Origin: DASZTU01 sp035493835
Lineage (GTDB): Bacteria > Pseudomonadota > Alphaproteobacteria > Rhizobiales > Devosiaceae
Reading direction: 5' to 3'
Assembly (NCBI GenBank): GCA_035493835.1
Contig: DATJHO010000063.1
Coordinates: forward strand, 1 to 45,548
Length of the DNA: 45,548 nt
Shown: piece by piece, positions 26,270-34,701 of the stretch
Position numbering within the stretch: position 1 is the stretch's first letter
Layout: every line of letters begins with the position of its first letter
Notes under the pieces: generated by a model
Told to the model about the DNA's origin: nothing
The model's input: the letters and a program-made list of their open reading frames with translations, nothing else
Databases searched by the model: none
Translations under genes and position numbers: made by a program

Positions 26270-26373
26270 CGTCATCCCCCGGGCTTGACCCCGGGCACCC
26301 ATGAAGCCTCGCCCGTTCGAGAAGCGACCTTGGGCGAGGCATGATGGGGGCCGGGTCAAGCCCGGCCGTGACG
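26270..26373. repeat. Long inverted repeat (gggcttgacc-type palindromic element)
   Basis: The left arm (26270-26312, with cgtcatcccccgggcttgac and catgaagcctcgcc) pairs with the right arm (26332-26373, with ggcgaggcatgatgggggcc and gggtcaagcccggccgtgac). Together they form a large imperfect hairpin. Smaller relatives are at 10942-10972. It separates the convergent oxyR and dehydrogenase genes and may act as a bidirectional terminator. Confidence 0.7.
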
Positions 26374-26436
26374 AGGGGGATATGCAACGCCATCAAGCGC
26401 TGGCCGGCGTCTATGTGAGAAAAGAGCCGATCCCGC

Positions 26437-27312
26437 TCACTTCTTGCCGGCGTTGCGCGCGACCGAAAGGCCGACGCTGGACCAGTCGATGTCCTCGCCT
26501 TCCTGGCCGATGGCCTGGAGCAAGTGGTCGCGCAGCACGCCCAAGACCGGCATTGGCGTACGCTGGGCCTCGGCGGCGGCGGCAACCAGCCGCATGTCCT
26601 TGAGCCCGAGCGGCGCGGCAAAGCCGGCCGGCCGGTAGCGCTCCTCGATGAGGATCTCGCCATAGGTGCGGTAGACGGGCGCGTCAAACAGCGTCCCGGT
26701 GAGCACTTCGAGCAGCTTCTTCTTCTCGACGCCGCCCTTTTCGGCCAGCGTCATCGCCTCGGCGAGCGACTCGATGGTGGAAAGAATCAGGAAGTTGCCG
26801 GCGAGCTTGACGAGGTTTGCAGCCTGCGGGCTCCGGCCCACGTCGAACACTTTCTGGCTGATCACCGCAAACACCGGGGCGCAGAAGGCGAGGTCTTCCT
26901 CCGCCCCGGCGGCAGCGACGTTGAGCTTTCCGGCGGCTGCCGCGTTCGGTCGTCCGAACACCGGCGCGGCAACGAAACGGCTGCCTGCCTCGCGGTGGGC
27001 TTTCGTCAGCCGCTCGGAAAATGCCACGCTGATGGTGCTCAGCGAAACGTGAAGCGGTTTTTCCGGCGCGGCCAGCAGGCCATCCGGGCCGAAGGTCACC
27101 CCGGCAACAGCGTCGTCATCGGACAGCATGGTCATGACGAGTTCGCCATTGGCGGCTTCGCGGGGCGTTTTTGCGAGCTTGGCGCCGGCTTCCAGCAGCG
27201 GGGCGGCCCTTCCGGCCGAGCGGTTCCACACCGTTACGTCATGCCCGGCTTTGATGAGATTGAGCGCGATCCCGCTCCCCATCTGTCCAAGTCCGATAAA
27301 GCCGATCTTCAT
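26437..27312 (-). CDS. NAD(P)-dependent beta-hydroxyacid dehydrogenase (3-hydroxyisobutyrate dehydrogenase-like)
   Basis: 291 residues. The N-terminal Rossmann motif GFIGLGQMGSGIALNLIKAG (near 4-23) is typical of this family. Next come the substrate-loop region (HVSLSTISVAFSERL, replacing the more usual DxSTxxP pattern), the GRPNAAAAGKLNVAAAG stretch (family DAPVSGG-like position), and the conserved lysine helix AANLVKLAGNFL near 163-174. It would reduce or oxidise a small hydroxyacid or succinic semialdehyde-type substrate in the cytoplasm. It stands alone between repeats and a zinc dehydrogenase gene 160 bases upstream on the same strand. The exact substrate is not deducible. Confidence 0.88.
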   Translation of the reverse strand: MKIGFIGLGQMGSGIALNLIKAGHDVTVWNRSAGRAAPLLEAGAKLAKTPREAANGELVMTMLSDDDAVAGVTFGPDGLLAAPEKPLHVSLSTISVAFSERLTKAHREAGSRFVAAPVFGRPNAAAAGKLNVAAAGAEEDLAFCAPVFAVISQKVFDVGRSPQAANLVKLAGNFLILSTIESLAEAMTLAEKGGVEKKKLLEVLTGTLFDAPVYRTYGEILIEERYRPAGFAAPLGLKDMRLVAAAAEAQRTPMPVLGVLRDHLLQAIGQEGEDIDWSSVGLSVARNAGKK

Positions 27313-27472
27313 GGCTGCTGCTCCGTAGTTTTGAAACGTACGGGGCGCCGCCGACCGGCAACGCCCCGCATAAACATATGGGTTCTGCTTGGTGGCAATA
27401 GGGCGTGACCAATTGCCCCGCCTGGGGCCTTGGCCGCCCAGACGGTCAGGCGCCCCCCGGGGCCAAACGTCC

Positions 27473-28534
27473 TCAGCCGATGGTGGCTGAATCGATGACG
27501 AAGCGGTAGCGCACGTCGGCCTTCACCAGCCGCTCATAGGCGGCATTGATGTCCTTGGCCTCGATCAGCTCGATATCGGCGGTCACCCCGTGAGCGGCGC
27601 AGAAATCCAGCATTTCCTGCGTCTCGGCGATGCCGCCGATGTTGGAGCCGGTAAAGATCCGGCGCTTGCTGGCCAGCGTACCGGCCTTGATCGCGAGTTT
27701 TTCGGGCGGCAGGCCGACCATCACCAGCGCGCCTTCGAGCCGGATGAGGTTCATGTACGCGTCCATGTCGTGAGCGGCCGAGACCGTGTCGACGATCAGA
27801 TCGAGCGTCCGCAGAGCCTTCTGCATTTGCTCGGGGTCGGTCGACACGATCACGCCGTCGGCACCCAGAGACGCGGCGTCGGCCGCCTTGCTTGGCGAAG
27901 TGGTGATGAGGGTGACATGCGCGCCCATCGCATGGGCGATCTTGACCCCCACATGGCCGAGCCCGCCCAGTCCGACGATGCCGACGCGCTTGCCGGGGCC
28001 GGCGCCATAGCGCTTGAGCGGGGAATACATGGTGATGCCGGCGCAGAGCAGGGGCGCGGCGCTATCGAGCGGCAGCGCCTCGGGGATTTTCACCACGAAA
28101 CGGTCTTTGACGGTGATCGCGGTCGAATAGCCGCCATAAGTGTGGTCGGTGTCCGGATCGTGCTCGCCATAGACCTTGCGCGTGCCATAGGTCCAGACGA
28201 CGCCGTTATCGCAATGCATCTCGAGGCCGCGCTTGCACGGGTCGCACTCGCCGCAGCTGTCGACCATGCAGCCGACGCCGACGCGGTCACCGACCTTGAA
28301 GCCCGTGACTTCCGAACCGACGCTGGCAACGATGCCGGCGACCTCGTGGCCGGGCACGCACGGAAAGGGCTGGCCGCCCCACTCATTGCGGGCGGCGTGC
28401 AGGTCGGAGTGGCAAATCCCGCAATATTTGATGTCGATCAAGACATCGTGCGGGCCTGGTTCACGCCGGGTCAGCGCGAAAGGCGCAAACGGGCTAGTGC
28501 TGGTTGCAGCGGCATAGGCTTTGGCGGAGATCAT
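27473..28534 (-). CDS. Zinc-dependent NAD(P) alcohol dehydrogenase (YahK/CAD-like)
   Basis: 353 residues from ATG 28534. The catalytic zinc ligands are in CGICHSDLH (Cys near 39) and PGHEVAGIV (His/Glu near 61). The structural zinc site is CGECDPCKRGLEMHC with four cysteines. The nucleotide-binding motif is GIVGLGGLGHVGVKIAHAMG near 180-199. This is the cinnamyl-alcohol/YahK-type medium-chain dehydrogenase family, which reduces aldehydes with NADPH. An open frame extends upstream to 28639 but lacks family sequence. No quinoprotein function is implied. Confidence 0.93.
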   Translation of the reverse strand: MISAKAYAAATSTSPFAPFALTRREPGPHDVLIDIKYCGICHSDLHAARNEWGGQPFPCVPGHEVAGIVASVGSEVTGFKVGDRVGVGCMVDSCGECDPCKRGLEMHCDNGVVWTYGTRKVYGEHDPDTDHTYGGYSTAITVKDRFVVKIPEALPLDSAAPLLCAGITMYSPLKRYGAGPGKRVGIVGLGGLGHVGVKIAHAMGAHVTLITTSPSKAADAASLGADGVIVSTDPEQMQKALRTLDLIVDTVSAAHDMDAYMNLIRLEGALVMVGLPPEKLAIKAGTLASKRRIFTGSNIGGIAETQEMLDFCAAHGVTADIELIEAKDINAAYERLVKADVRYRFVIDSATIG

Positions 28535-28635
28535 TGTTTGTCCAGATCCGGTGGGGAACCCACCGAATTTGCAGTAGAATTTGCCCGCTGTCGACAGCCT
28601 TCTTCGGCTGCGAAAACCCGAGAAATGGCGGGGCC

Positions 28636-29532
28636 TCAACCCACCGCCGCGCGTTCCTGCAGCGCTTCGGCCTGTGCCATGTCGACCTGCTCGGACTTGA
28701 CCAGTGCCGGCTTGCCCTTTGTCGGCTGCCGCGCCTGCTTCTGGTGCTCGATCTCGGTGGAACCGCTTTTCGGCGTTATCAGCGCGTCGAGCTTGACCTC
28801 CTCGGCGACAATCATCCTGTCCACGAGCTCGAGGTCGTCGTGGCGCTTGCTCTGGGCCCGGTTCTTCAGGGTGTCGAAGTCGGCGTTCTGCAGCTTCCGG
28901 CTCTCCCTGAGGTTGGTGATGTGCTGCTTGAGCGCCTCGATCTGCTGTTCAGCGCCGGCGACTTCACTGTCGATCTGCCGGTTCACCAGCTCGCGGTTTT
29001 CGTCGATTGTGGCCAGGTGCGCGTCCGACTGCCCGATGACCAGGGTACGGTGCTCCTTGAGGTTCACAATCGTTGCCTTGGCACTCGAAACCATGTCTTC
29101 CATCATCACCACTGAGTCATTGACCATCGCCACAAGGCTTTCCCTGAAATGCTGCGCCACTTGGTCCTCGATACTGACTGCCATGTCTCGCTCCTGAGAA
29201 CTTTCCTCCGGGTAGGCGTCCGGCAGCGGCTCGCCACCCTGGTCCGGGACCATTTGCGTAAGAGCCGGATCGAGATCGCCCTCGGATGGCTCGGGCTGCG
29301 CCGCCGTTCCAGCCATCTCGGCCTCCTCGATCAGCATTTCCGGGGATTGTTCAAGCAGCGGATCCCTGAACACGGGTTGGCGGACACCTCTGGTCGATGA
29401 GCGCCTGAAGATGTCGAGAAGCGTGCGCCTTGGGCGATGAAATTGGGGGTTGCCGGTTGCATCGACCGGAGGCTGCCCATGCCTCTGCTGGGATATGTAG
29501 TTCTCGAACTCGTAGAGTGAGCTGCGATCCAT
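28636..29532 (-). CDS. Coiled-coil protein of unknown function
   Basis: 298 residues from ATG 29532, which follows AGGAGG by seven bases. The open frame continues upstream to 29673 but with poor start context. The first ~125 residues are polar and Pro/Glu-rich. Residues about 130-260 are a long charged helix with heptad character (NLKEHRTLVIGQSDAHLATI, EQQIEALKQHITNLRESRK, DLELVDRMIVAEEVKLD). There is no signal peptide, membrane segment or cysteine motif. I do not recognise the family. Another helical, highly charged protein lies 660 bases away on the opposite strand (30192-30614), and the area borders insertion-sequence debris, so it may be accessory DNA. Confidence 0.7.
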   Translation of the reverse strand: MDRSSLYEFENYISQQRHGQPPVDATGNPQFHRPRRTLLDIFRRSSTRGVRQPVFRDPLLEQSPEMLIEEAEMAGTAAQPEPSEGDLDPALTQMVPDQGGEPLPDAYPEESSQERDMAVSIEDQVAQHFRESLVAMVNDSVVMMEDMVSSAKATIVNLKEHRTLVIGQSDAHLATIDENRELVNRQIDSEVAGAEQQIEALKQHITNLRESRKLQNADFDTLKNRAQSKRHDDLELVDRMIVAEEVKLDALITPKSGSTEIEHQKQARQPTKGKPALVKSEQVDMAQAEALQERAAVG

Positions 29533-30191
29533 AGAGTAGCCCTCCTGACCCTTGCCACTTGTCGCAGAATTCAAAGTTGAATTCTCAGTAGTAGTCGCCG
29601 CGGGCGCAGTTGTCGTTGCCCGCAATGATAAGAAGAATGCTGTCACGGGATCAACATAGGCCGGTAAGTTCAACTGGGCGTCAATTGAGCCAAACGGCCT
29701 ACTAATGTCATGTTGGGATCAGAAGAACTGGCATTCATATCTGTGGAACTAGCTCGTTTGCAGGGCGGCAGGTGACCACTATTGGGCTGAGGCCGCTAGA
29801 CCGGTGCATCGCCGCACTTTCGGGGTGGTCTCGATCCGACATGATGTCCCGGGCAATGCTGAAGCGCCCGATTTTGACAATCGGTGGCCCAGGAATAGGT
29901 TCGAGAGACGCAACTTGTCGTGCGTGGTTAGTCTATAGGACCATGCGCGTCGGTGCCGGGTGGGATGCCAACTTGCCAGGTGTAGGTGGCGAGCAGTATA
30001 ATGAGGGCCGCTGCGTGAGAAATTCCGCAGCTGTTCCCGGCAATGTTTGAATAGCTATTTTGATTGCTGCGATATTTCTGAGACACGATTTGAAGACGAA
30101 CCCGCCATTCCTTCCGTGGGAATGGGCGGGCGCCAGTGACACCTAGGTCAGTCTTTGGTTTGTATGTCACGCTCAGGAAGGAGCAAACGCC
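29533..30191. other. 659-base region without a recognised gene
   Basis: This region separates the divergent coiled-coil genes. It is less GC-rich than its surroundings, especially around 29560-29760 and 30030-30100. No convincing gene was found; a 92-codon frame at 29772-30050 has no family look. CCCGCCATTCC (30101-30111) and GGAATGGGCGGG (30119-30130) form a strong hairpin with one bulged G, about 60 bases before the next start. GAAGGAGC precedes ATG 30192. Confidence 0.5.
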
Positions 30192-30614
30192 ATGGTTAGG
30201 CCACTTTCCGAACAGCTAGCGGACCTCTCGGTTCGCGCGAAAAACGCTGAGGACACCATCAACGAGGCACGCGAAGAGGAGCACGAGGAAATCGCTGCTC
30301 GCCTGCAGGAGGCGCGTGACGAAGCCGAGGAGGCAAGCGAAAGAGTCGACCAGCAGATACAGTCCGTCAATGAAGCCGCCGCGAGCAAGTGGGAAGCGGC
30401 TCGTGCCAAGCTTCATGCCGACATGACCGCCCTCAAGGCGAATGTTGCCCAGCATCAGCACGAACACGACGCTCGGCGAGCCAGCCAACATGCCGACGAC
30501 CTCGAATGGGAAGCCGGCATTGCCGTCGACTTCGCGATCGCCTCGATCGAACAGGCCAAGGTAGCGGTTCTTGACGCCATCGATGCTCGGGTCGAGGCCG
30601 AGCACGCCAAGTAG
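30192..30614 (+). CDS. Small charged coiled-coil protein of unknown function
   Basis: 140 residues, start ATG 30192 behind AGGAAGGAGC. The whole protein is predicted helix with dense Glu, Ala, Arg and Lys and no Pro after residue 4 or Cys: REEEHEEIAARLQEARDEAE near 27-46 and LHADMTALKANVAQHQHEHD near 73-92. A less charged stretch, IAVDFAIASIEQAKVAVLDA, near 110-129 could be amphipathic. There is no signal or membrane segment. A structural or stress-related role is conceivable but unsupported. It lies beside insertion-sequence-like repeats and opposite another coiled-coil gene. Confidence 0.65.
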   Translation: MVRPLSEQLADLSVRAKNAEDTINEAREEEHEEIAARLQEARDEAEEASERVDQQIQSVNEAAASKWEAARAKLHADMTALKANVAQHQHEHDARRASQHADDLEWEAGIAVDFAIASIEQAKVAVLDAIDARVEAEHAK

Positions 30615-30744
30615 GGCGTAGCCGTTTCGCCTGATCGAGAAAAACCGTCGAGGGCGTCAGGGCCGCCCTTGACCGGGCAAAGCCGGGCCGACTCTCGGCC
30701 TCCAACCCCAGTATCGGGTCCAGAGGACAGCGGCCAAAACCCTG

Positions 30745-31101
30745 GGTCGCTGTCAGTTCTCGATTAGATTGGCTCTGGTGAGTTTTAAGCCATTGTTATC
30801 AAAAGGAGTTTCTTGCGCTTCCAGCGTTCGGCGCTGCTCATTTCGAAAAAGGTGCTGCTCTACTGAAGGGCGAAAAAAGGCCCCGATGCCAGCGGCACCG
30901 GGGCCGAATGAGGTCAGAGGAGGCCCGCCGAAATCACTTGTTCTCGTTCGTAATAGCCTACTTGTAAATAAGCGAGGGGTCCCGATGCCGATCGGCGCGC
31001 TAGCCATCTGATCTTCCTGATCGAGGAGGGGGCAATTGACCTCGCCGTTTCACAGGGTCACTTCTCGGTGGAAATCCCGGGTCAGTTCTCAGCGGAAATC
31101 A
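30745..31101. mobile_element. Probable insertion-sequence remnant with terminal-type repeats
   Basis: Two imperfect direct repeats, gggtcacttctcggtggaaa (31055 on) and gggtcagttctcagcggaaa (31079 on), differ at 3 of 22 bases and are 24 bases apart. A related ctgtcagttctcgatt occurs near 30747. Repeated ends of this kind are typical of IS21-group elements. No transposase frame survives between them. The 522-base gap 30615-31136 holds otherwise only a leftward terminator. Confidence 0.45.
30873..30905 (-). terminator. Intrinsic terminator for the leftward GT-C gene
   Basis: On the minus strand GGCCCCG and CGGGGCC (30899-30905 and 30879-30885) pair, with an inner TGCC/GGCA stem, followed by TTTTTT (30873-30878) and CG. 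This is a good Rho-independent terminator about 230 bases past the stop of the membrane glycosyltransferase gene. Confidence 0.75.
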
Positions 31102-31136
31102 ACAGTCAGACAAAAGTCGGGCCAGTTGTCGACTCC

Positions 31137-32693
31137 TCAGCTGCCGGCCGGCTTGCCGAAGGCGAATACAGTAAAGCGCAAATCGATGCGCTCGCCGGCG
31201 AAGTAGGAGACGAATGGCGCGCCCTCGTAGAGTTTGCGACAGGGGCCGCCGTAGGGCTGGGCCTGATTGCTGGCCGCGGCCATAGTCGCGCAGCCATCCG
31301 CGCCCTGCCGTGCTCCGCCCGCAAGATAGGTAATACCGTTATCGTGCAACCAGCGCTCTACGCCTTGGGATCGGATCGCGGCAAAGAAAGCGTCCGAATT
31401 CACGAGGCCATCAAGATTGGTGATCTGGTGGTTGGTCGAGAAATAGCCGACCACGCCCGCGTCTGGAACTCCGACCCTGGCGCCTGGGGGCAGGTGCTCG
31501 TTCATCCACTGTACGCCCTCATAGGATGCGGCATTCCAGTCAATGTGACCCCGGGGCGTCCAGGGGGTCTGAAATGCGACCACTGCACCAGCGGCACAAG
31601 CCAGTGCGAGGCCGTTGCCGATCCACCTGGCGTTGACTTTGCGCCATGGGGGCCGGAGTAGCCCTACCCGGGCCAAAACGACAGGCACGATGACTGCCAC
31701 GGCGACCTGGCCAGGCACGTAGTACCAACCCGCGTCATAATCGACGTGCGACACCAGCATCGAATAGGACAGGCGTGACAAGTGGGCGCAGGCCAGCGTC
31801 ACCAGGAAGGCATCGAAGGCGTGATTGACGTATCGCCCCTTCCATCGATAGGTCGGCACCAGCCATGAGCCGACAACGAGAGCCAAGGAAACAAGGGCGA
31901 CGAAGGTCTCCTTGATGTTAGGGCGCACAATGGCGATGGCGTTGTCGAGCCAGCTGAAGTGATCGCTGTTGGCGATACGCAGTGACGACCAGTAGTTCTT
32001 CACTTGTCCGCTGACGGGCAAGGGCGTGCCGAAGACGAATTTGTTGTAGGCGAGGTAACCCAGGAAGCCGGCCGCGGCTAAGGCCCACAGCAAGAGGACG
32101 TTTCTCCCGTGCCAGCGCCCCAGAAAGGCGCTGTAGGCAGTGACATAGGCGGCAAGCACAATAGCGGCGGCGACCAACTCCAAGCGGGCCCATGGCAGAA
32201 CCGCACACAAGATCGCAAGCCAAACCCAGCTGGAAAGTCGGTCCAGGTCGGCGAACAGTCGGACGGTCAACGTCAGGCCAAGCGCCAGCAGCAGAACCTG
32301 CGGTGCGGTCTCCAGGCCACGGAAGAATGTCGTATGGCCGAACAGCCAAAGCGGAACCACCCAGGCCGCGAGCCAATTCCAGCCGGCGGCCCGGCCGGCG
32401 GCCAGGAGCAATCCGGTCGCGCCCAGCAAACACAGGAGCTCCAGCAATTTGGCTGCGCGGAGCGCCGCGATCGGATCTGCGATGAGGCCAAATACCGGCG
32501 CAAGCAGCGCCGCCCAGATTGGCTGGTAGCCGTTCGTCAGGTTCCAGCCGTCGAAGGTCGACCACGCGCCATGCGCGAAATTTCGCGCGATCACGAAGTA
32601 GTAAAATGAGTCGTCGAAGTTGAGGTCGCGCAAAAAGCTATCGAGCGGCAAATGCCACGTCGCAGCCGCCCAAATCAGCTCTTGGGTGAGCAA
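31137..32693 (-). CDS. GT-C-type membrane glycosyltransferase, candidate arabinosyltransferase
   Basis: 518 residues with about 10-11 membrane helices and a soluble C-terminal part from about 400. After the first hydrophobic stretch comes the acidic motif NFDDSFYYF (residues about 25-33), the aspartate pair used by GT-C enzymes to contact a polyprenyl-phosphate sugar. Further loop motifs are NLTNGYQPIWA and FFRGLETAPQ. Mycobacterial AftB-like enzymes have this plan. It is divergent from a complete polyprenyl-phosphate-arabinose operon, so a role in moving arabinose to an envelope glycan is a fair inference. The start is TTG 32693 with a weak ribosome site, so the N-terminus is uncertain. The acceptor is unknown. 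Confidence 0.75.
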   Translation of the reverse strand: MLTQELIWAAATWHLPLDSFLRDLNFDDSFYYFVIARNFAHGAWSTFDGWNLTNGYQPIWAALLAPVFGLIADPIAALRAAKLLELLCLLGATGLLLAAGRAAGWNWLAAWVVPLWLFGHTTFFRGLETAPQVLLLALGLTLTVRLFADLDRLSSWVWLAILCAVLPWARLELVAAAIVLAAYVTAYSAFLGRWHGRNVLLLWALAAAGFLGYLAYNKFVFGTPLPVSGQVKNYWSSLRIANSDHFSWLDNAIAIVRPNIKETFVALVSLALVVGSWLVPTYRWKGRYVNHAFDAFLVTLACAHLSRLSYSMLVSHVDYDAGWYYVPGQVAVAVIVPVVLARVGLLRPPWRKVNARWIGNGLALACAAGAVVAFQTPWTPRGHIDWNAASYEGVQWMNEHLPPGARVGVPDAGVVGYFSTNHQITNLDGLVNSDAFFAAIRSQGVERWLHDNGITYLAGGARQGADGCATMAAASNQAQPYGGPCRKLYEGAPFVSYFAGERIDLRFTVFAFGKPAGS

Positions 32694-32767
32694 GCGATTT
32701 GCGTGGCGCTGATGGCTCGGGATGAGAGCGGCAAACTAGGTCGCCAGCCACGACAGGAGCCGGAGCC
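32694..32767. promoter_or_regulatory. Short divergent region, GT-C gene / arabinose-donor operon
   Basis: Only 74 bases separate the two divergent starts, so promoters must overlap one or both coding regions. AGGAGCCGGAGCC precedes GTG 32768 and supplies the rightward ribosome binding site. No -35/-10 pair stands out. Confidence 0.45.
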
Positions 32768-34291
32768 GTGGCGGACTTGGATTCCACATCGGAGGGCGCG
32801 CCAACAAAGCGCGAGCATTCGGGCTGGGGCGAGACCAGCGCACGATCCGCGGCCCGACGGGGCCATGCGCCTGCGGTAGGGGGGCGTGCCCTGGTCGTCG
32901 ATCTCGACGGCACCCTGGTCGCCACGGACCTGTTGATCGAGACCGCCGTTCTCAGCCTCACCCATCACCCAACGAGTGCCCTGGGGATGCTGCGTGCGCT
33001 CGTCCGCGGCAAGGCAGCTGTTAAGCAGCACTGTGCCGAACGGGCCGCGATTGATCCCGGAGCGTTGCCCTATCGGCCCGAGGTACTGGCTGCCATAGAG
33101 CGCGCGAGGGAAGACGGTCGCCCCGTCTATCTCGCTTCGGCGAGCAACGCCCGCATTGTCGCGACGATCGCCAGTCACCTCGGTCTGTTCGCCGGCTGGT
33201 ATGCCTCGGACGGCACCACGAACCTGGCTGGCAGGAACAAGGCGACGCTGATGGTGCAAGAGTTCGGCACAGGCGGGTTCGACTATATCGGAAACGATGC
33301 GGCCGACATGGCGGTCTGGAAAGTGTCAGCCAAGGCCCTCACCGTCAATGCTTCTGGCGATGTGGAGCGACGGCTGCAGCGTCTGGGCATCGAACGCGAG
33401 CCGCTGCTACGCTCGAACGCCAGCTGGCGCGCATGGCTTAGAATGTTGCGTGTGCACCAATACGCCAAGAACCTGCTGGTCTTTGTGCCGTTGTTCGCCG
33501 CCCATCTCCTGCAGGCGCACGCTGTACTGGCGGCGGTTGCCGCCTTCGTCGCTTTTTGCTTGGCTGCCTCTTCCAGCTACATCCTGAACGACCTTGTCGA
33601 TTTGCAGGACGATCGCGGGCACCGCAGCAAACGCCACCGACCGCTCGCCAGCGGCGCGGTGCCGCTTGTCCACGGTCTGCTGGCCAGCCCCTTGCTTCTG
33701 TTCGCCGCTATCGCGATCGCCGCCGCAATATCACTACCGTTCCTTGTGCTTTTGGTTGGCTACTTCGTCCTCACCACGGCGTATTCCTATAGTCTCAAGC
33801 GGAAGATGCTGGTCGATGTTATCGTTTTGGCGGGGCTGTACACGATCCGCATCGTCGGCGGTGCCGTGGCAGTCAACGTCGTTGTCTCCGCCTGGCTTTT
33901 GACCTTCAGCATCATGATCTTCACGTCATTGGCGTTGATCAAACGCTACGTTGAGGTGGCGGCGAGGAAAGATGCCAATCTCCCAGAGCTTACCGGACGT
34001 AACTACAAGAACAGCGATTTGAACACGATCGCAGCTCTGGCCGCTGCCTCAGGCTTCAACGCGATCACGATCTTTACGCTCTATATTTCCAGTGACGCAG
34101 TTCATAAGCTCTACGCGCGGCCGGAACTGCTGTGGCTGATCGGCCCGCTACTCATATACTGGGTCGCACGCGCGCTGATGATGGCCAGCCGCGGGATGAT
34201 GCACGACGATCCAGTGGTTTTTGCGCTCATGGACCGTCGTAGCCTGCTTACCGTCGGCGCTATTGCCCTGGTGATCCTTGCCGCCGCGTGA
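32768..34291 (+). CDS. HAD phosphatase-UbiA fusion, polyprenyl-phosphate phosphoribosyltransferase (NoeC-like)
   Basis: 507 residues in two parts. Residues about 38-215 are a HAD hydrolase: Asp45 and Asp47 in VVDLDGTLVATDL, motif II YLASASNARI, a lysine in AGRNKATLM, and the acidic motif GNDAADMAVW. Residues about 225-505 are a UbiA prenyltransferase with some eight helices. The first aspartate motif is NDLVDLQDD (Asn274-Asp282) and the second region is SYSLKRKMLVDV. DPPR synthases transfer 5-phosphoribose from PRPP to polyprenyl phosphate, and a phosphatase then removes the 5-phosphate. The fusion would do both steps. Azorhizobium NoeC, used in Nod-factor arabinosylation, is a known relative. 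Start GTG 32768. Confidence 0.88.
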   Translation: MADLDSTSEGAPTKREHSGWGETSARSAARRGHAPAVGGRALVVDLDGTLVATDLLIETAVLSLTHHPTSALGMLRALVRGKAAVKQHCAERAAIDPGALPYRPEVLAAIERAREDGRPVYLASASNARIVATIASHLGLFAGWYASDGTTNLAGRNKATLMVQEFGTGGFDYIGNDAADMAVWKVSAKALTVNASGDVERRLQRLGIEREPLLRSNASWRAWLRMLRVHQYAKNLLVFVPLFAAHLLQAHAVLAAVAAFVAFCLAASSSYILNDLVDLQDDRGHRSKRHRPLASGAVPLVHGLLASPLLLFAAIAIAAAISLPFLVLLVGYFVLTTAYSYSLKRKMLVDVIVLAGLYTIRIVGGAVAVNVVVSAWLLTFSIMIFTSLALIKRYVEVAARKDANLPELTGRNYKNSDLNTIAALAAASGFNAITIFTLYISSDAVHKLYARPELLWLIGPLLIYWVARALMMASRGMMHDDPVVFALMDRRSLLTVGAIALVILAAA

Positions 34292-34308
34292 CCCCTCCGG
34301 GAGGCTTG

Positions 34309-34701
34309 ATGTTTGTTCGTTACCTGCTTTTCGCCGTGCTCGGGACCCTCTGCAATCTAGGCACCCAGGAGTTGACGGTTCGGATGCTCCCACTCGCTCC
34401 CCTGATATTGTCGATCGCGGCCGGCACTGTTGTCGGCTTCGTGCTGAAATACCTCTTGGATAAGGTCCTGGTTTTCGGGGATGGCTACGGCCGCCACCGC
34501 GACGAACTCGGAAAGATCGGGCTTTATGGAGCCTTCAGCGTCCTCACCACGCTCATCTTCTGGGTATTCGAGCTGTCCTTCTGGGAGATGTGGCACACTG
34601 ACGTGGCCAAGTATTGTGGCGGCGTCATCGGTCTGGCTATTGGCTATAGCGCCAAGTTCCTTCTCGATCGGACGTTCGTGTTCAAGGTGCGGGGCCTATG
34701 A
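34309..34701 (+). CDS. GtrA-family membrane protein
   Basis: 130 residues from ATG 34309, behind GGGAGG. Four membrane helices are visible: about 4-24, 30-50, 68-90 and 98-118. The family motifs are GTVVGFVLKYLLDKVLVF near 39-56 and SAKFLLDRTFVF near the end. GtrA proteins help move or present polyprenyl-phosphate sugars across the membrane. Mycobacterial Rv3789, directly upstream of dprE1, is the closest functional parallel and lies in the same gene order. The next gene overlaps by ATGA. It is 17 bases after the UbiA fusion, so all four genes form one operon. Confidence 0.92.
   Translation: MFVRYLLFAVLGTLCNLGTQELTVRMLPLAPLILSIAAGTVVGFVLKYLLDKVLVFGDGYGRHRDELGKIGLYGAFSVLTTLIFWVFELSFWEMWHTDVAKYCGGVIGLAIGYSAKFLLDRTFVFKVRGL

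Noticed and set aside
27473..28534. The alcohol dehydrogenase as the missing partner of the PQQ-type ABC cluster
   Set aside because: It is a zinc, NAD(P)-dependent enzyme with no quinoprotein propeller, and lies 8 kb away.
27590..29197. 535-codon plus-strand open frame over the alcohol dehydrogenase and coiled-coil gene
   Set aside because: It is a shadow of the zinc dehydrogenase, whose zinc and NAD motifs are intact on the minus strand.
29772..30050. 92-codon open frame between the coiled-coil genes
   Set aside because: No family resemblance, odd composition and no convincing ribosome binding site.
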